The translations under genes and the position numbers were made by a program. A stretch of DNA of 64,000 nt from Rotaria sordida (taxonomy: Eukaryota; Rotifera; Eurotatoria; Philodinida; Philodinidae), in contig CAJNOL010000260.1 of assembly GCA_905250125.1 (NCBI GenBank), forward strand, positions 115,970 through 179,969, written 5' to 3'. Below are positions 26,949 to 38,600 of this stretch, piece after piece (the stretch's first letter is position 1; every line of letters begins with the position of its first letter). The notes below the pieces were generated by a model. That model did not search any database. It saw only the letters and a list, made by a program, of their open reading frames with translations, and was not told the origin of the DNA.

Positions 26949-28902
26949 TCATTGAATATTTTGAGAAAGTTGACGAATGTTTCTTTTTTTTTCTATGTCT
27001 TCAATATTCGTCATCGATAAATCAATAATCATAAACAATTTCACAAATAAACTGGTTAAATATCAAATCATATATATATATATAGATATATATATATATA
27101 GATATCAAAAAGCATAAAGATAAATATAATACAACATTTTTGTATACTTTTTAATGAATTAAAGATATGATTCTGTTTCTGATAGAATGATTTCGATAAT
27201 CAAATTAGAATTTTATGTGAAAAAAAAAGAACAGATAAAACAAATCTTTGAACATTGACCTAGTATCAATATTTTTATTTCTTTTACTAAAACCATCTTA
27301 TCTTTTTTTTATGCATTAAATAGTTTTGAACAGGTGATAAAAAGTTTCAGTGCTATGATACAGCTGATTTTTAGTAAGAAAACGAAGATTACTATCTATA
27401 ACAAGAGATTTACCAATAATAGACGTTATATTTAATATTGTTTGATATAGTATCATTCGTGATTGTCATTTTCAATGCATAAATGTTTTATTGAATTAAA
27501 GAATTTTACTTAATACAACAAATTTTTTTTTAATCTATATTTATTCTTGAAAACAAATGGTAAGATTCCTTTCAAATCAATAATCTTTTTTCCTGATTTA
27601 TTTCATTCAGAGATTAGTGCTAAAACAACGATTTCATCAATGAGCTCGACTAGCTATACCATGAATTACATCGTTTGACCATAGAGAAGTTCAAGGAAAA
27701 ATGAAATTTTGTCAAAATAGAAATTTATCGAAAAGCAAATATGACGAAGTAGGGTATGTGTGCCGGTGCAGATGTTTGTTGTAGGTGAAGGCAAAGCTCG
27801 CACTCTTAACCTCGTCCATAACCTTTGTATTTACTAAGAAATGCTTTGTCAACATGCGACATAGAAAAGAATTTATCCATATTAATTGTATTTTTATAAT
27901 CAAAAGCAGTTACATTTCGAGTATAAATACTAAGTATTGAAGCAATTTTTTTTAAAGAAATTTTGGTAAGTTTTCAAATTAATATGATATTGTGAACTAT
28001 ATTTTATATTCAACATTACATTGTCAGTGACCTGGCATACTTCAAATAGATTCATTATTCTAGTTCGATTTTGCATTAGAAGATGGCTAAGAATTATGAT
28101 TGTTACATCGAAAGATGAATATTTTAATTCATCAAAATGAAAAAAAGAACATTAGTTGATTCTTGCTAATTGTTAATTTTTCTAATATCGAAATAATTAA
28201 CTCTCTTATTTGCTTGTTGCTGTAATTATTATGATAAAAAAACTTGAGAAAATATCTTGAATATTTGCTAATTGAGTATCAAATAAACTAGTTTGTGAAA
28301 TTAATTTATCTCAATAGTTATTACAAGAGTTAATATTTGTCGATGAAGATTGTTTTGAAGTATCATTATACGAACTAGTATTATCTACAGTTGTTAAGTC
28401 ATTGTTAAATGACTTGTAGCAAAATTTATTTCAATTTCTTTTATTATTTATTCTAACAGGTCGAATTTAAATATATGTTTAACTGTAGCAGACATTAACC
28501 ATTTAACCTTCGTTTTTCATGCTAATAGTTATTTTAATTAATGATTAGATCATATTTTTTTTTAATATGATAAATGTGTATTTTATAAAATAATATTATA
28601 GGATCTTTATATGTCCTTTTTTTAATATCAATATCACTGGGTGAAAGTCTTTGTATACATATGATAGTTAAGCACTTTGTTTCAGGCTTTGATTTTTTGA
28701 AAGAAATATCTCATAACTAAAGTTTGATCTGACTATTTGTTTAATTTATTTCTCATTTCTGAAATCAAATTATAAATAAAAAAATCTATTAATGATACTA
28801 TTTATTAGATATTAGAAGTCTATAAGAAATCGTTTAATATTTTTTTTTAGTGTTTTTTGTTTATATATTAAACATGCAACAATACATAAAAGATTGAAAT
28901 AA
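26949..28902. other. Intergenic between convergent eIF1A and AP-3 sigma
   Basis: These are the 3' flanks of two convergent genes. An AT microsatellite (TATATATATATAGATATATA and similar) lies at about 27070-27105. No other feature is seen; short open frames lack motifs. Confidence 0.5.
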
Positions 28903-29532
28903 TTAGAAACGTAAATTAATATCAGGTAATTTAATATCTTTGATTTTTTGTGGTAAATTCATTTCTTTTAATGCTGTCATTGCTTTTGTTGGTGCTGCTG
29001 TTATTCCAGCTTCTTGTTTTTCTAATTTTGATTGTTCATCAATTCGTGCAATTATTTCATTCATATTTGTTTCTAATACCATACCACCAAGACATATTTC
29101 TTGTAAAATATAATGAACTTTATCTACATGGAAAATGAGATCAAGTTCACAGACATTCTAAAGAAAAAAAAAAAAAAACAAATGAGAATTAAATTTCGAC
29201 AAAAAAATAAAAATAAAAATATTTACTTCAAAACATTTATCAAGTGTTTCAACAAAAACTTGTATTAAATCCAATATACCTAATTCACTTTCTGAACTAT
29301 CAACACAAAATATAAAATATAATGTTGCATAATGTCGATATATTAAACGATAATCATTTCCACCAATTAATGATCCACTTTCAAGAAAATTACAAACATT
29401 TTCATCACGTTTTGATACTAAAAGAAAAGTTTCTCGAACAATTTGCTGTTGAATTTCTTCTGAATAATGTTCAAAAAATTTTATTAATCGTGGTTTAGCT
29501 AAATTATTAAATACAAGTATTGCTTTTATCAT
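28903..29532 (-). CDS. AP3S: AP-3 adaptor complex sigma subunit
   Basis: Two exons on the minus strand (29532-29227, 29157-28903) encode 186 aa, the usual sigma-3 length (193 in human). Seen: MIKAILVFNN, IVRETFLLVSKRDENVCNFL, LIYRHYATLYFIFCVDSSES, ELGILDLIQVFVETLDKCFE, then NVCELDLIFHVDKVHYIL and GGMVLETNMNEIIARIDEQ. All are hallmarks of the clathrin-adaptor small chain fold, and NVCELDLIF is typical of sigma. It forms the AP-3 core with delta, beta-3 and mu-3 and helps recognise dileucine signals for cargo sent to lysosome-related organelles. An acceptor-like TTTAG stands only 6 nt before the ATG (minus-strand sense), suggesting a trans-spliced leader. Confidence 0.97.
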
Positions 29533-29769
29533 TATTATCTAAACATATTATTTTTCTTTTATAAATTTTTCAAAAACAAAAAAAAAAAAATAATCTGAAA
29601 AAAAATTGAAATTTATATACTGTTTTCTTTTTCTTTTAATAAAAGACACCCTTCATCAACATTAAGGTTAACTTATAAAAACTATTAATTACATGTTCAT
29701 TGAAGCGGAACGTAGGTGATGAATAGTTTTATATAGTACATTTGAAGGAAAACATAACAGACAAAAGAA

Positions 29770-30353
29770 ATGGGTAAAAATTTGAGTAAACATCCAACAT
29801 TATCAAGTAAAGAAGTACAAGGTTACAGTCAAATGACTCGATTACAACCATATGTTATTCAACAAATCTATGAAGCATTTATGGATCGAGTAGGCAAAAG
29901 TGGACGGTAAAGAAAATAAAACAGTTTGTTTTGTTTGTTTAAAAAAATGTATTTTATTATAATATAGAATGAAAATTAATGATTTCAAATTAGTTTATCT
30001 TGAAACAAATCCGTATGCAAATGCATATAATTTAGATATGGATGCGGAACGTATGTTTTTATTTTATTTTTGTTTTTTTGTTTATAGTTTTTTTGTTTTG
30101 GTCTTTTTATCATTATTCATAGGAGTGTTTTTGATGTATGATACTGATCGCAATGGTAGGATAAACAGAAAAATAAGGAAAAAAACATTAATATATTGTA
30201 TTGTTTTTATTATTATTACAGGCGTCTTAACATTCAACGAGTTCATCATAGCATTTGTTCATATGCAAACAGGTAAGAATAATTCCTCTAATTGTTAGCA
30301 ATATCTCAAGAAAATCATACCTATTGGAATCCTCTCTAGGTTTAGTCGCCTGA
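29770..30353 (+). CDS. Short EF-hand protein, like the N-terminal half of a neuronal calcium sensor
   Basis: Proposed exons 29770-29906, 29968-30050, 30123-30155, 30222-30272 and a tiny last exon 30340-30353, giving about 105 aa. Seen: MGKNLSK at the start (a possible N-myristoylation MGxxxS), one degenerate helix-loop-helix (KSGRMKINDF), then a canonical loop DTDRNGVLTFNE with calcium ligands at positions 1, 3, 5 and 12, followed by FIIAFVHMQTG, which resembles the FIIALS helix of NCS proteins. Full NCS proteins have four EF hands and about 190 aa. No EF3/EF4 exon is visible before the convergent TCF25 end at 30571. The last exon is weakly supported; reading through the donor at 30273 instead gives KNNSSNC and a stop at 30298. 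It is either a truncated paralogue or a genuine two-EF-hand protein. Confidence 0.6.
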
Positions 30354-30570
30354 TCTTTGCTGATATTCTTCTTTAACATGTAAATCAATTTGAACCATGT
30401 TCAAATTTTGGTCTTATCCTACAATATAATAAACATGATACTAAACTAACTCTTTAACTCTGTTATAAACGAAAAAATGATTTCGTTTAATTCTTATATT
30501 TGGTTAAAATATTTTCTTTCTTTTTTTTTCTTTCGTAATAATAGAATTTTTTTTTATAAACAACCATAAC

Positions 30571-33500
30571 TCAATCAAATTCATTATTATTTTCATCATT
30601 ATCATCATCAGCTGGATGTTGTTGAAGTTGATCTTCACCAATATTAGTTAGACCAATATCACGTATAAAATCACGAATACTTTCTTGTAGAGCTTGTAAC
30701 ATACCAGCATCATTTTCTCCTACACCACCACCGCCAACAGCACCAGCTTGAGCATCAGGAGCCACAAGAAAATTCTTAAAAATTTTAGAAAAGAAAAAAA
30801 AAAATTAATAACTAGGAATAGGCATTTTTTTTTATTACTTCTAAATTAAAATTTGGTAGTAACGAACGGAGAAGCATACCAATTCCATTGTATGAACTAT
30901 TAATTTGCATAGTTGGTCTAAAAAGAAAATAATAATCATGAAATTTATCGAGCTTTTATTATTCAATGTCACGTCGTCTGGGTTTCATTCACAATCATGA
31001 AGAAAACTTCTTGGAGGCGTTTAAAAAGTTTCCGAACTGACTTTTCAACTAGAATTCATCATGTCTATTGATAGAATATTATACGAACTATTCGCAAACA
31101 ATCATACCAATATATCAACACTTCTTATTGTTTTTCAATAAAATCAGTCCGAAAATTTTTTGAACATCCTACGTATTTAGTTTAATTTTCATCTCAATTT
31201 TTTCTATTCAAAACTACAAAATTCTAGATAATGAACAATGTCAGATAGCATAAATTTTATATCTCTTAATTCATGTTCTTAAATAAAATAAAATAAAAAA
31301 AATCAATTGAAACTTACCTTTCTGTTCTTTGAAAACTAGCAATTGAATCATTTGGAGGAAACGGATCAACATTATAAAATCTACCATCATTTTCCATATC
31401 CTATAATAATTAAAACAAAAGAAAAAGAAATTTACACTAACATTTTCTTTTCTTATAAATATTTACATTGGGTAAAAATCCTCGTATTTCATTTGATTCT
31501 GATAAAATAATATGTCGACAAACATTAACTGGTGTTCTACGATAACATGTTTCTCGTCTAAAATCGAATAAAAATTTTATTTATTTTTTAATAGTCTTAT
31601 TATTTTTGTCAAATTAAATAAATTTCAATTTACAATTTTTTATAATTAGTAATTCTTGAATCTTGATTTTGTTCAATAATATGAATAACTTGATTAACAT
31701 TATTTCTTAAAAATTCTAATTCATCTTTTTCTTTCCATTCATTTGACATTCTTACAACATATAATTGTTGTACACATTTAAGTGCATTTGTTTCATATCT
31801 TTCACTATCAGAAAAATATCGACATTTTTCAACTGTTCTATCTGGTTTTATTGATAATTTATCAAGTAAATATTTAAGTATAGATGGAAAACGAATTAAA
31901 GCATTTTGTAAAGTTTCATTTGCTTCATCATATGATGATAAACGAAAATATGCAAGTGCTATTGAATAAGCAAAATTTGGTAAACCATCAAGATTTAATC
32001 GTTGATTTTGTTCAGTATAAAAATGTATTAAATAATTATATTCTTCACAACGTATTGCATAATAATCGAGAAGAAGAAGAATTGCAAGTGGATCATCAAT
32101 TGGATCAAGACTAAACAAATTCAATGATAAACACAAAAAAGCAAAGTGTTTCTTTCTATTGGTTTTTTTTTTAAATTGATCAATGATTTAAATTTTACCT
32201 TAAAAGTACTTTACAAAATTCTAATGCTGTTCTTGAACAACCTCGTTCACCAATATAAATAATATGTTTAAATAAACAAATAAAAAACGATCGATTTGCT
32301 TGTATTCGATATTCGAGACGACATTCACCACGTATTATTGAAAAAAGTGGATGAAATGATTGTTGAAAACTATATAACGCACGTTCTATTTTAATAGAAA
32401 TAAACATAGATTTTATTTTTTTTTGTGGTATTAAAAAAAAAAAAACAAATTATTATTATTATACCAATCAGATCAACAGCTGTTGGTGTATCATCTTGCA
32501 TTCGACTTACATCACTTAAATGAAGAAGTGCATCAATATGATATGGATATTGACGCAGAATATCCTATTTAAAATTTAGTTAAAGTATTGTGCATGCGTG
32601 TGTGTGTTTTTTTTGTAAGAAAAAATTCAAAACAACAAACCATAATTCCTTGTAGATCATGTTGATCAACAGAATCAAAAAATTGAATTGCTAATCGTTG
32701 ATAATCTTTATCATATTCAAATTGAAAATAATTTCCTGTAGTTGATGGTGTTTCAGATAATGGAGATGATGGTTTCATTGATAAACCTATTTGTTAATAA
32801 ATAGTATTTTTTTTTATTCAATTAGGAAAATATAAAGTGTCGACAATTAGAACTTTGAGCGAAGCCTTTTTTTTTTACTTTTTTTTCATGGCTGGATAAA
32901 GCTCATCGAGTTACCTCTGAAAATATTGAGTTTAAGATATTCAAATCATGTTTTTATAGTGATAATTAGGTTTTAAAAAAAAACAGAAAAATTGCAATAC
33001 GCCAAAAGAAGTGATGAAGTATAAAGGGAAGAAATTTACAGCTACATCTTCTACCACAGCTCTGGACAGAGGTTGTTGATATACGATCAAAGACCATATA
33101 TTATTAATGTCTCACTTTAATTTATGAACTAGATTTTTATTGTATTTCTGGACGACTAAGTAAAAGGATGATGAAGAAATATATACCAAAATAGATAGAA
33201 TAAAACAATCTCCCTATAATTGGTAAGAGTAGCTACATCATATTTCACATTTTAATCCCATAGAGATTGTGCTAATAGCTTTCTTTAAACGAACCCGTAT
33301 TTTTGGCATTTTGGTATCATATCGCAAAAAGAATCGATTTTTTCAACAATCAAAAAGAATACTTGTTAAAAACCATGCATAATTTTGTTTTTCTAACCAA
33401 ATCACAATTAAAATCCAAAAAAAAAAACAAAAAGAATGACTATCAAGATTAGATTCTTTTGTTATATTTCAATTTTTATAGGCTTTTCTGATTTTTTTTA

Positions 33501-34387
33501 GCCTAATTTTCACTACAAAAATATCATTTGAATATATCAAAAGTAACATTTTCAGCGATAACCGAACGAGCTCTATCCAATCATGACAAAAAAAAAATAC
33601 GAATTGCCGACACTTTACCAAATTTAAAATATGATGGCCATCCTAATTTAGGAACTATAAATGCATTTTGTTTAGCTAATCGAGTGGTTGGACGTTGTTG
33701 TAACATCGGATATGCACGGCGATTACTATCAAACAAAAAAACGTTTAATTATTAAAATGAATAAAAAGACAATATTTACCGTTGCGCAAGTATTGTAGCC
33801 GCTGCTGCTGCTTGAGTTGAAAGATTATTTTCACGTTCAATTTGTTCAACAATATTACTTCCAAATTTTTTTTTCATTTCATTTAATGGATTTAAAAAAC
33901 GATTATCAACTGAAAGTAAATTTGAAAATAATTCTTTTGATATTGTTGAAATTGCAATTGGTTCTTGTTGAAATTCATTTGATTCAATGAAAAAATCATT
34001 ATCATCATTATTCTAAAGATTTATTTATATGAAAATTATTTAATTCCTTTTATATTCATTGATTACTTGATCAATTTTTTGAATTTGATTATTCTTTTTT
34101 TTAATTTTACGTTTTCGTTTTGTTTTTGATGTTGTAGATTGTTGTTGTTGTTGTACATCATCATTTAATTGATTATCATCATCTACAGTTGTTTTTTCAT
34201 CATTATTATCATCATCATCTTCATCTACTAACATTTCAAATACATTCCGTCGATGATTAGTTACTCTTGTTATTAAATCAGATTCATTATCACTATCATG
34301 TTTATCAAGACCAACTTTTTGTAATACTTGAGCAAGATCATCTTCAGTTGTATGACCTGCCGTTTTACGTACTGCACGTGAGGACAT
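30571..34387 (-). CDS. TCF25: TCF25/NULP1 (ribosome quality control factor)
   Basis: Eleven exons on the minus strand, all in phase: 34387-34067, 34012-33780, 33725-33619, 32786-32641, 32564-32465, 32385-32199, 32110-31634, 31557-31467, 31400-31318, 30917-30839, 30774-30571. They give 675 aa (human 676). Seen: MSSRAVRK start, acidic and Lys-rich N-terminal part with a short Gln run, RFLNPLNEMKKKFG, the TPR-like core PYHIDALLHLSD, ERALYSFQQSFHPLFS, GCSRTALEFCK, DPLAILLLLDYYA, LPNFAYSIALAYF, then RHIILSE, GMLLRSLLPNF and an acidic tail. Known: TCF25 is the orthologue of yeast Rqc1, which works with listerin and NEMF on stalled 60S subunits; older work describes a transcription repressor. An acceptor lies 8 nt before the ATG. 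The gene follows the PUB-domain gene by 198 bp on the same strand. Intron 9 (30918-31317) holds a MITE. Confidence 0.97.
31013..31173. mobile_element. Mariner-like MITE in TCF25 intron
   Basis: The left end GGAGGCGTTTAAAAAGTTTC (31013) and the reverse complement of the right end, about GTAGGATGTTCAAAAAATTT (31173), read as imperfect inverted repeats. They continue with CGAACTGA / CGGACTGA, so about 35 bp are similar. The motif is of the kind seen at mariner ends (GTTCAAAAAnTTTCGGACTG). At 160 bp there is no coding capacity. Confidence 0.55.
32787..33618. other. Long TCF25 intron, nothing recognised
   Basis: An 832-bp intron between exons 3 and 4 of TCF25 (minus-strand order). AT-rich, with no clear inverted repeat or coding remnant seen. 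Confidence 0.5.
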
Positions 34388-34585
34388 TTTTTTATCTACA
34401 AAATATATATATATATATATATATAAAATAAATGAATTAATTTTTTGGAATAAAAAGTAACCAAAAAAAAACATAAAATTGTAAAAATTGTTATGCTATA
34501 CAAAAATATTCACTCAAGTATACAAGAAAATTTTTAGTCGATCTTGTTCTTTGATATCGTGCCACTTTAGATTAATTGTTAACTA

Positions 34586-35184
34586 TTATTTATTTTTTAA
34601 CTTCATCATTAGATTATGCCAAAAAATAGAACAAGTTATAGCATAAATAATTGTTCGTGTTGAACTATTTCCATCATAAATTAGTAGATTTGAGGATTTT
34701 TCATGAAAATGTAACTGCTCAAATAATAATTTATCAGATATTGTCACAAATGAACGATATGGACCACAATTCATATTTATTATACGATAAGAAGGTATAT
34801 ATGGTCGAAGTAGAACATTTCGAAAGACACTTTCAAGAAGAGAAAATATTTCAATAAATTTTCTAAAATCTTTTTCTTCTAATCGTTTATTTTCAAAATT
34901 ATTCTCCCAAAAGAAAAAAAGATATTTTGCTGGTTGAAGCATATTTTTAGATGATAAATGATTTTTCCAAACGTCAACATCAATATCATCCCATTCTTTT
35001 GTTAGACGAGCGAATATATCAGAATTTTTCTCACATGATTCAAAAGCTTTGATATAACCTTCAAGTGTCAATAAATCCTAAACAATGAAATAAAAATAGT
35101 TTTACTTAAAACTTTGATTACTTTTTCATCTGAATCCAATAATCGATCATCATTCATAGTTTTTGTATCCTTCTTCTTTGCCAT
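34586..35184 (-). CDS. Small PUB-like domain protein (SPATA2-like)
   Basis: Two exons on the minus strand (35184-35122, 35077-34586) encode 184 aa, starting MAKKKDTKTMND. The stretch FIEIFSLLESVFRNVLLRPY followed by IPSYRIINMNCGPYRSFV resembles the PUB-domain helix and strand of SPATA2 (FSMLETVGINLFLYPW then FRSIKTYTGPFVYYV in human). SPATA2 bridges the deubiquitinase CYLD to the LUBAC ligase HOIP. The rest of SPATA2 (zinc finger, PIM) is absent here, so the match is at best domain-level. The ATG is 6 nt after an acceptor-like TTCTTGTAG on the minus strand. It could also be an unrelated helical protein; the gene model itself is firmer than the name. Confidence 0.5.
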
Positions 35185-35600
35185 TTTATTCTACAAGAAT
35201 AAATAAAACTAAAGTGATTTCAAAATAACACATTTCGTTTTTCTTTTTCTTTTTTTTTTTCTATTCAATTATATACATTATATTTTATCATCATTTCTCA
35301 TAAATTTTCTTACGTGTATTGGATATAATTATTTTAACCAATAATATAAAACAAGATGTCACTGTGATCAATATGTTTATTTATATTCTATCTATCATTT
35401 ATTCCTTGAATAATTTCTCCAGTGAAAAAGTGAATAAGCAACAATTATTATTCGGGTGTTAGTCTAGATATTTTTTTTCTATGTTTATATTTATAGTTTA
35501 GTCTAGTTCGATTATGTCTCTATGTTGTCTAAAATAAATAATTTTTCCTCGATGTTTTTTTTTTCTTTTTAATATATTATTTATTTAATTTTGTTTATAG

Positions 35601-35620
35601 ATTAATATATAATTGTAAAT
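35601..35620 (+). promoter_or_regulatory. Acceptor-defined 20-nt leader of RNF20
   Basis: TTTTGTTTATAG ends at 35600 and the ATG is at 35621. This matches the pattern at seven other genes in the window. It is a probable trans-splice or 5'-UTR intron acceptor; there is no transcript proof. Confidence 0.45.
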
Positions 35621-38600
35621 ATGAGTGACGCAGGTGGTGGTGGTGGTGGTGGTGCGTCTAGTAGTACAAATTCAAAAAAATTAAATTCTTCCACATTATC
35701 AAATAAAAAACGTACTCTATCTGATGCTGGTCTTGATGACGCAGCTGAAAGTGATAGTCAAAGTAATGGTAAACGGGTTGTAGTCTTTGAACCATTCAAA
35801 TTAATTGATGTACAATCTGCTGTAAGTTATTTTACATTGTATATATTTGTTTTATGGGTTTTATTTTTATATTTTTTTTTTTAATTTTTATTAGGAAGAA
35901 CTTGATGCAAAACTTTTACTTATTCAAAATAAAAAATTATATGAATGTGTACAAAATTGTCGTAAAGCAGAAATTGAATGGAAATCTAAAATAGATCAAT
36001 TAGAAACAAATAAAGCTAGTGTTGATTGCAAATGGAGTATGATCGATCTTTATTGGACACAAGTATAATAATTGTTATATATTTATTACATAACAATAAG
36101 ACTTCTTTTTTTTTAGCTTGATGAAGATATTCGTCGTTTACTTGAACGATTTGATGCAACAACATCAACAGATGGAAATAATCAATCATCATCAACATCA
36201 TCGTTAACAAATGATGAAACTACATCAAATAGTAATATAACTAATACAACAAATTCAAATGAAAATAAAGAACGACAAGGTGAAGAAACTCGTTCATATA
36301 TTCATCAATTAAACACATGGTTACGTGAAGATCTTGATGAACATCTTAAACAACGTTTAGATTTTTCTACGAAAGCTATTGTTAAACTTGTACGAGCTTT
36401 TGATAAGTATGTTTTGAAAAAACTAAAACCAGTTCATTATCGGTTTTGTTTGAATAAATCTTTTTTGTTTTTATATTAGTTTATCGGATAAATATCAACG
36501 GTTATTTACTTCAATCAACTCTTCTTCATCTACCGGTGAATCAAATTCAATTCCTGGTAAAATTTCTATTAAAAATTTTGATTATTTCAATTTGAAAACT
36601 TTTAGAAATATGAAAATCTTAAATTTATTATTGTTGGAAATGGGTTTTTCTTTTATGATAAATTGGTTTTTCCATAGATAACAAAATTGTACCTTAGCTT
36701 ATCATAAAAATATTTCTTTTCATTGAAAATCTTTTTCATATTTTATAAAACAAAGTTCATAACAATGAAATGATTTTTAAAAAAAAACTAAAGTTAATAT
36801 GTCATTCCTATTCCAATGAATATTATTCATTCTTATTCTAATAAACTATTTCCTAGTATTATAATTTATCTTTTATTTGATTATTATCTTTAGTGCAATA
36901 TTAAATATTTCAAAGTTTATAATGTTTAGTATCTCCTTAGGAAAGAATCTCTCGAAATGATAAAAAGCTTTTCCAACGAAACTTGTAACATTAGATACAG
37001 TCTATGGTGAGTAAGTAAAACCTAGAATGGTTCGTTTCCTTATTGTTTTCTTTTCCAATTATGACAGTTTTTAATGAATTTCTGATATAGTATAGGGAAT
37101 ATTATAAAAAATCGAATATCGTCTTTTTGACCTTGAATTTTAGTCATAAAGATAATAAGAACACTTTACGACCGAAATTTAAGGTCAAAAAAACGACATT
37201 CGATTTTTTATTATATTTCTCAAACTAGTTTAGAAACTCATCAAAAATTGTCATAACTTAAAAAGAAAACAATCAGAAAACGAATCATTCTAAATTTTGC
37301 TTACTCATAGAAGACTCTACCGAATGACATAAGTCTCGTTTGAAAAGCTCTTTTTATCATCTCGACAGGTTTTCCTGTAGAATTGATCGTATCAATTGTT
37401 TTAGAATGTACAAATGAAGTTTATAAAGTTGTTTTGGAACGCAATGCAGATCTTGAACATGAAAATGATCGAATTCAACGATTAAATACAACTTTACAAA
37501 GTCGTATTCATGAAATAACTCTTCGAGTAAAAATTTGCACACTTATATATGTATTTTCTTTTTAATACATAAATTATTTTTATTCTAATTATAGTGTTCA
37601 GATTTAAATAATCAATTAGTTCTTCAAGAAGAACAGTTACTTGAAAAAAAAAGTCATTTATCTGATCTTGAATATGAATTAGAAAAATCGCGTAGTAAAG
37701 AAACAAAATTAGAACGTGCATTAGCTGATGCTATTACAAAATTAGAACATGATAGATTAAAATTTCAAGCAAATGATATTAAACATGATCCAGATTCAAA
37801 TTCAAATAATTCAAATAATAATACAATTATTATTGCTGAAAATAAAGTAAATAAATTTTTTTTTTCTTTGTTTCAAATCAAACAATATTTAAATAAATAT
37901 AATTTTTCCTTTTTCTTTTTTTTTTGTTTTAGTATGCTGATTTACAAGCTGAAATTGAAGAATATAAAGAATTAGCAGCTGGTCGTCTTGCTGAATTAGA
38001 AAAATTAATGAGTGATCATGAAACAACAAAACGAGAAGTTGAAGTAGTTAAAAATAAAGTAAATTCAATAAAAACAATGTTTTATATTTCTCTGATATTT
38101 GATCTTTCTTAAATTAATATCATAATAAAAATATTTCGATGAAAGCTCTTTATTATGATATGTGACAATAATATTAAATTATATTTTTGTCTTCAATGCG
38201 TATTGATTTCTTGATGTTCTCTTTTTTTTCTCGTCTCCTCGATTACTTAGCCGTTTATACATATTAGGGTGTACAAATAGTGGTGTCAATAGAAATAGAT
38301 TCAACGAATACAATTGAATGTGAATAACTAGGACGATTATTTCGAATATGTAATGAAATAACTTGATGAATTTGTTTCGATACTTTTTTTTTATATCCGC
38401 ATACGTATAAATAACTAGAAAATAAGAACGACGAGAATATATATTGAAGATAAAATATGATTTAATATTGTCGTCACATATCTGAGACAATCACAGAGTA
38501 CTTTTTTTTTTATTCTGGCCTATTTTCAAGGTCAGACAGTGCCCCCTCATGACACATAAACTGAGGTCGACTATGGAATGGATTAGTAACCTAACGAAAA

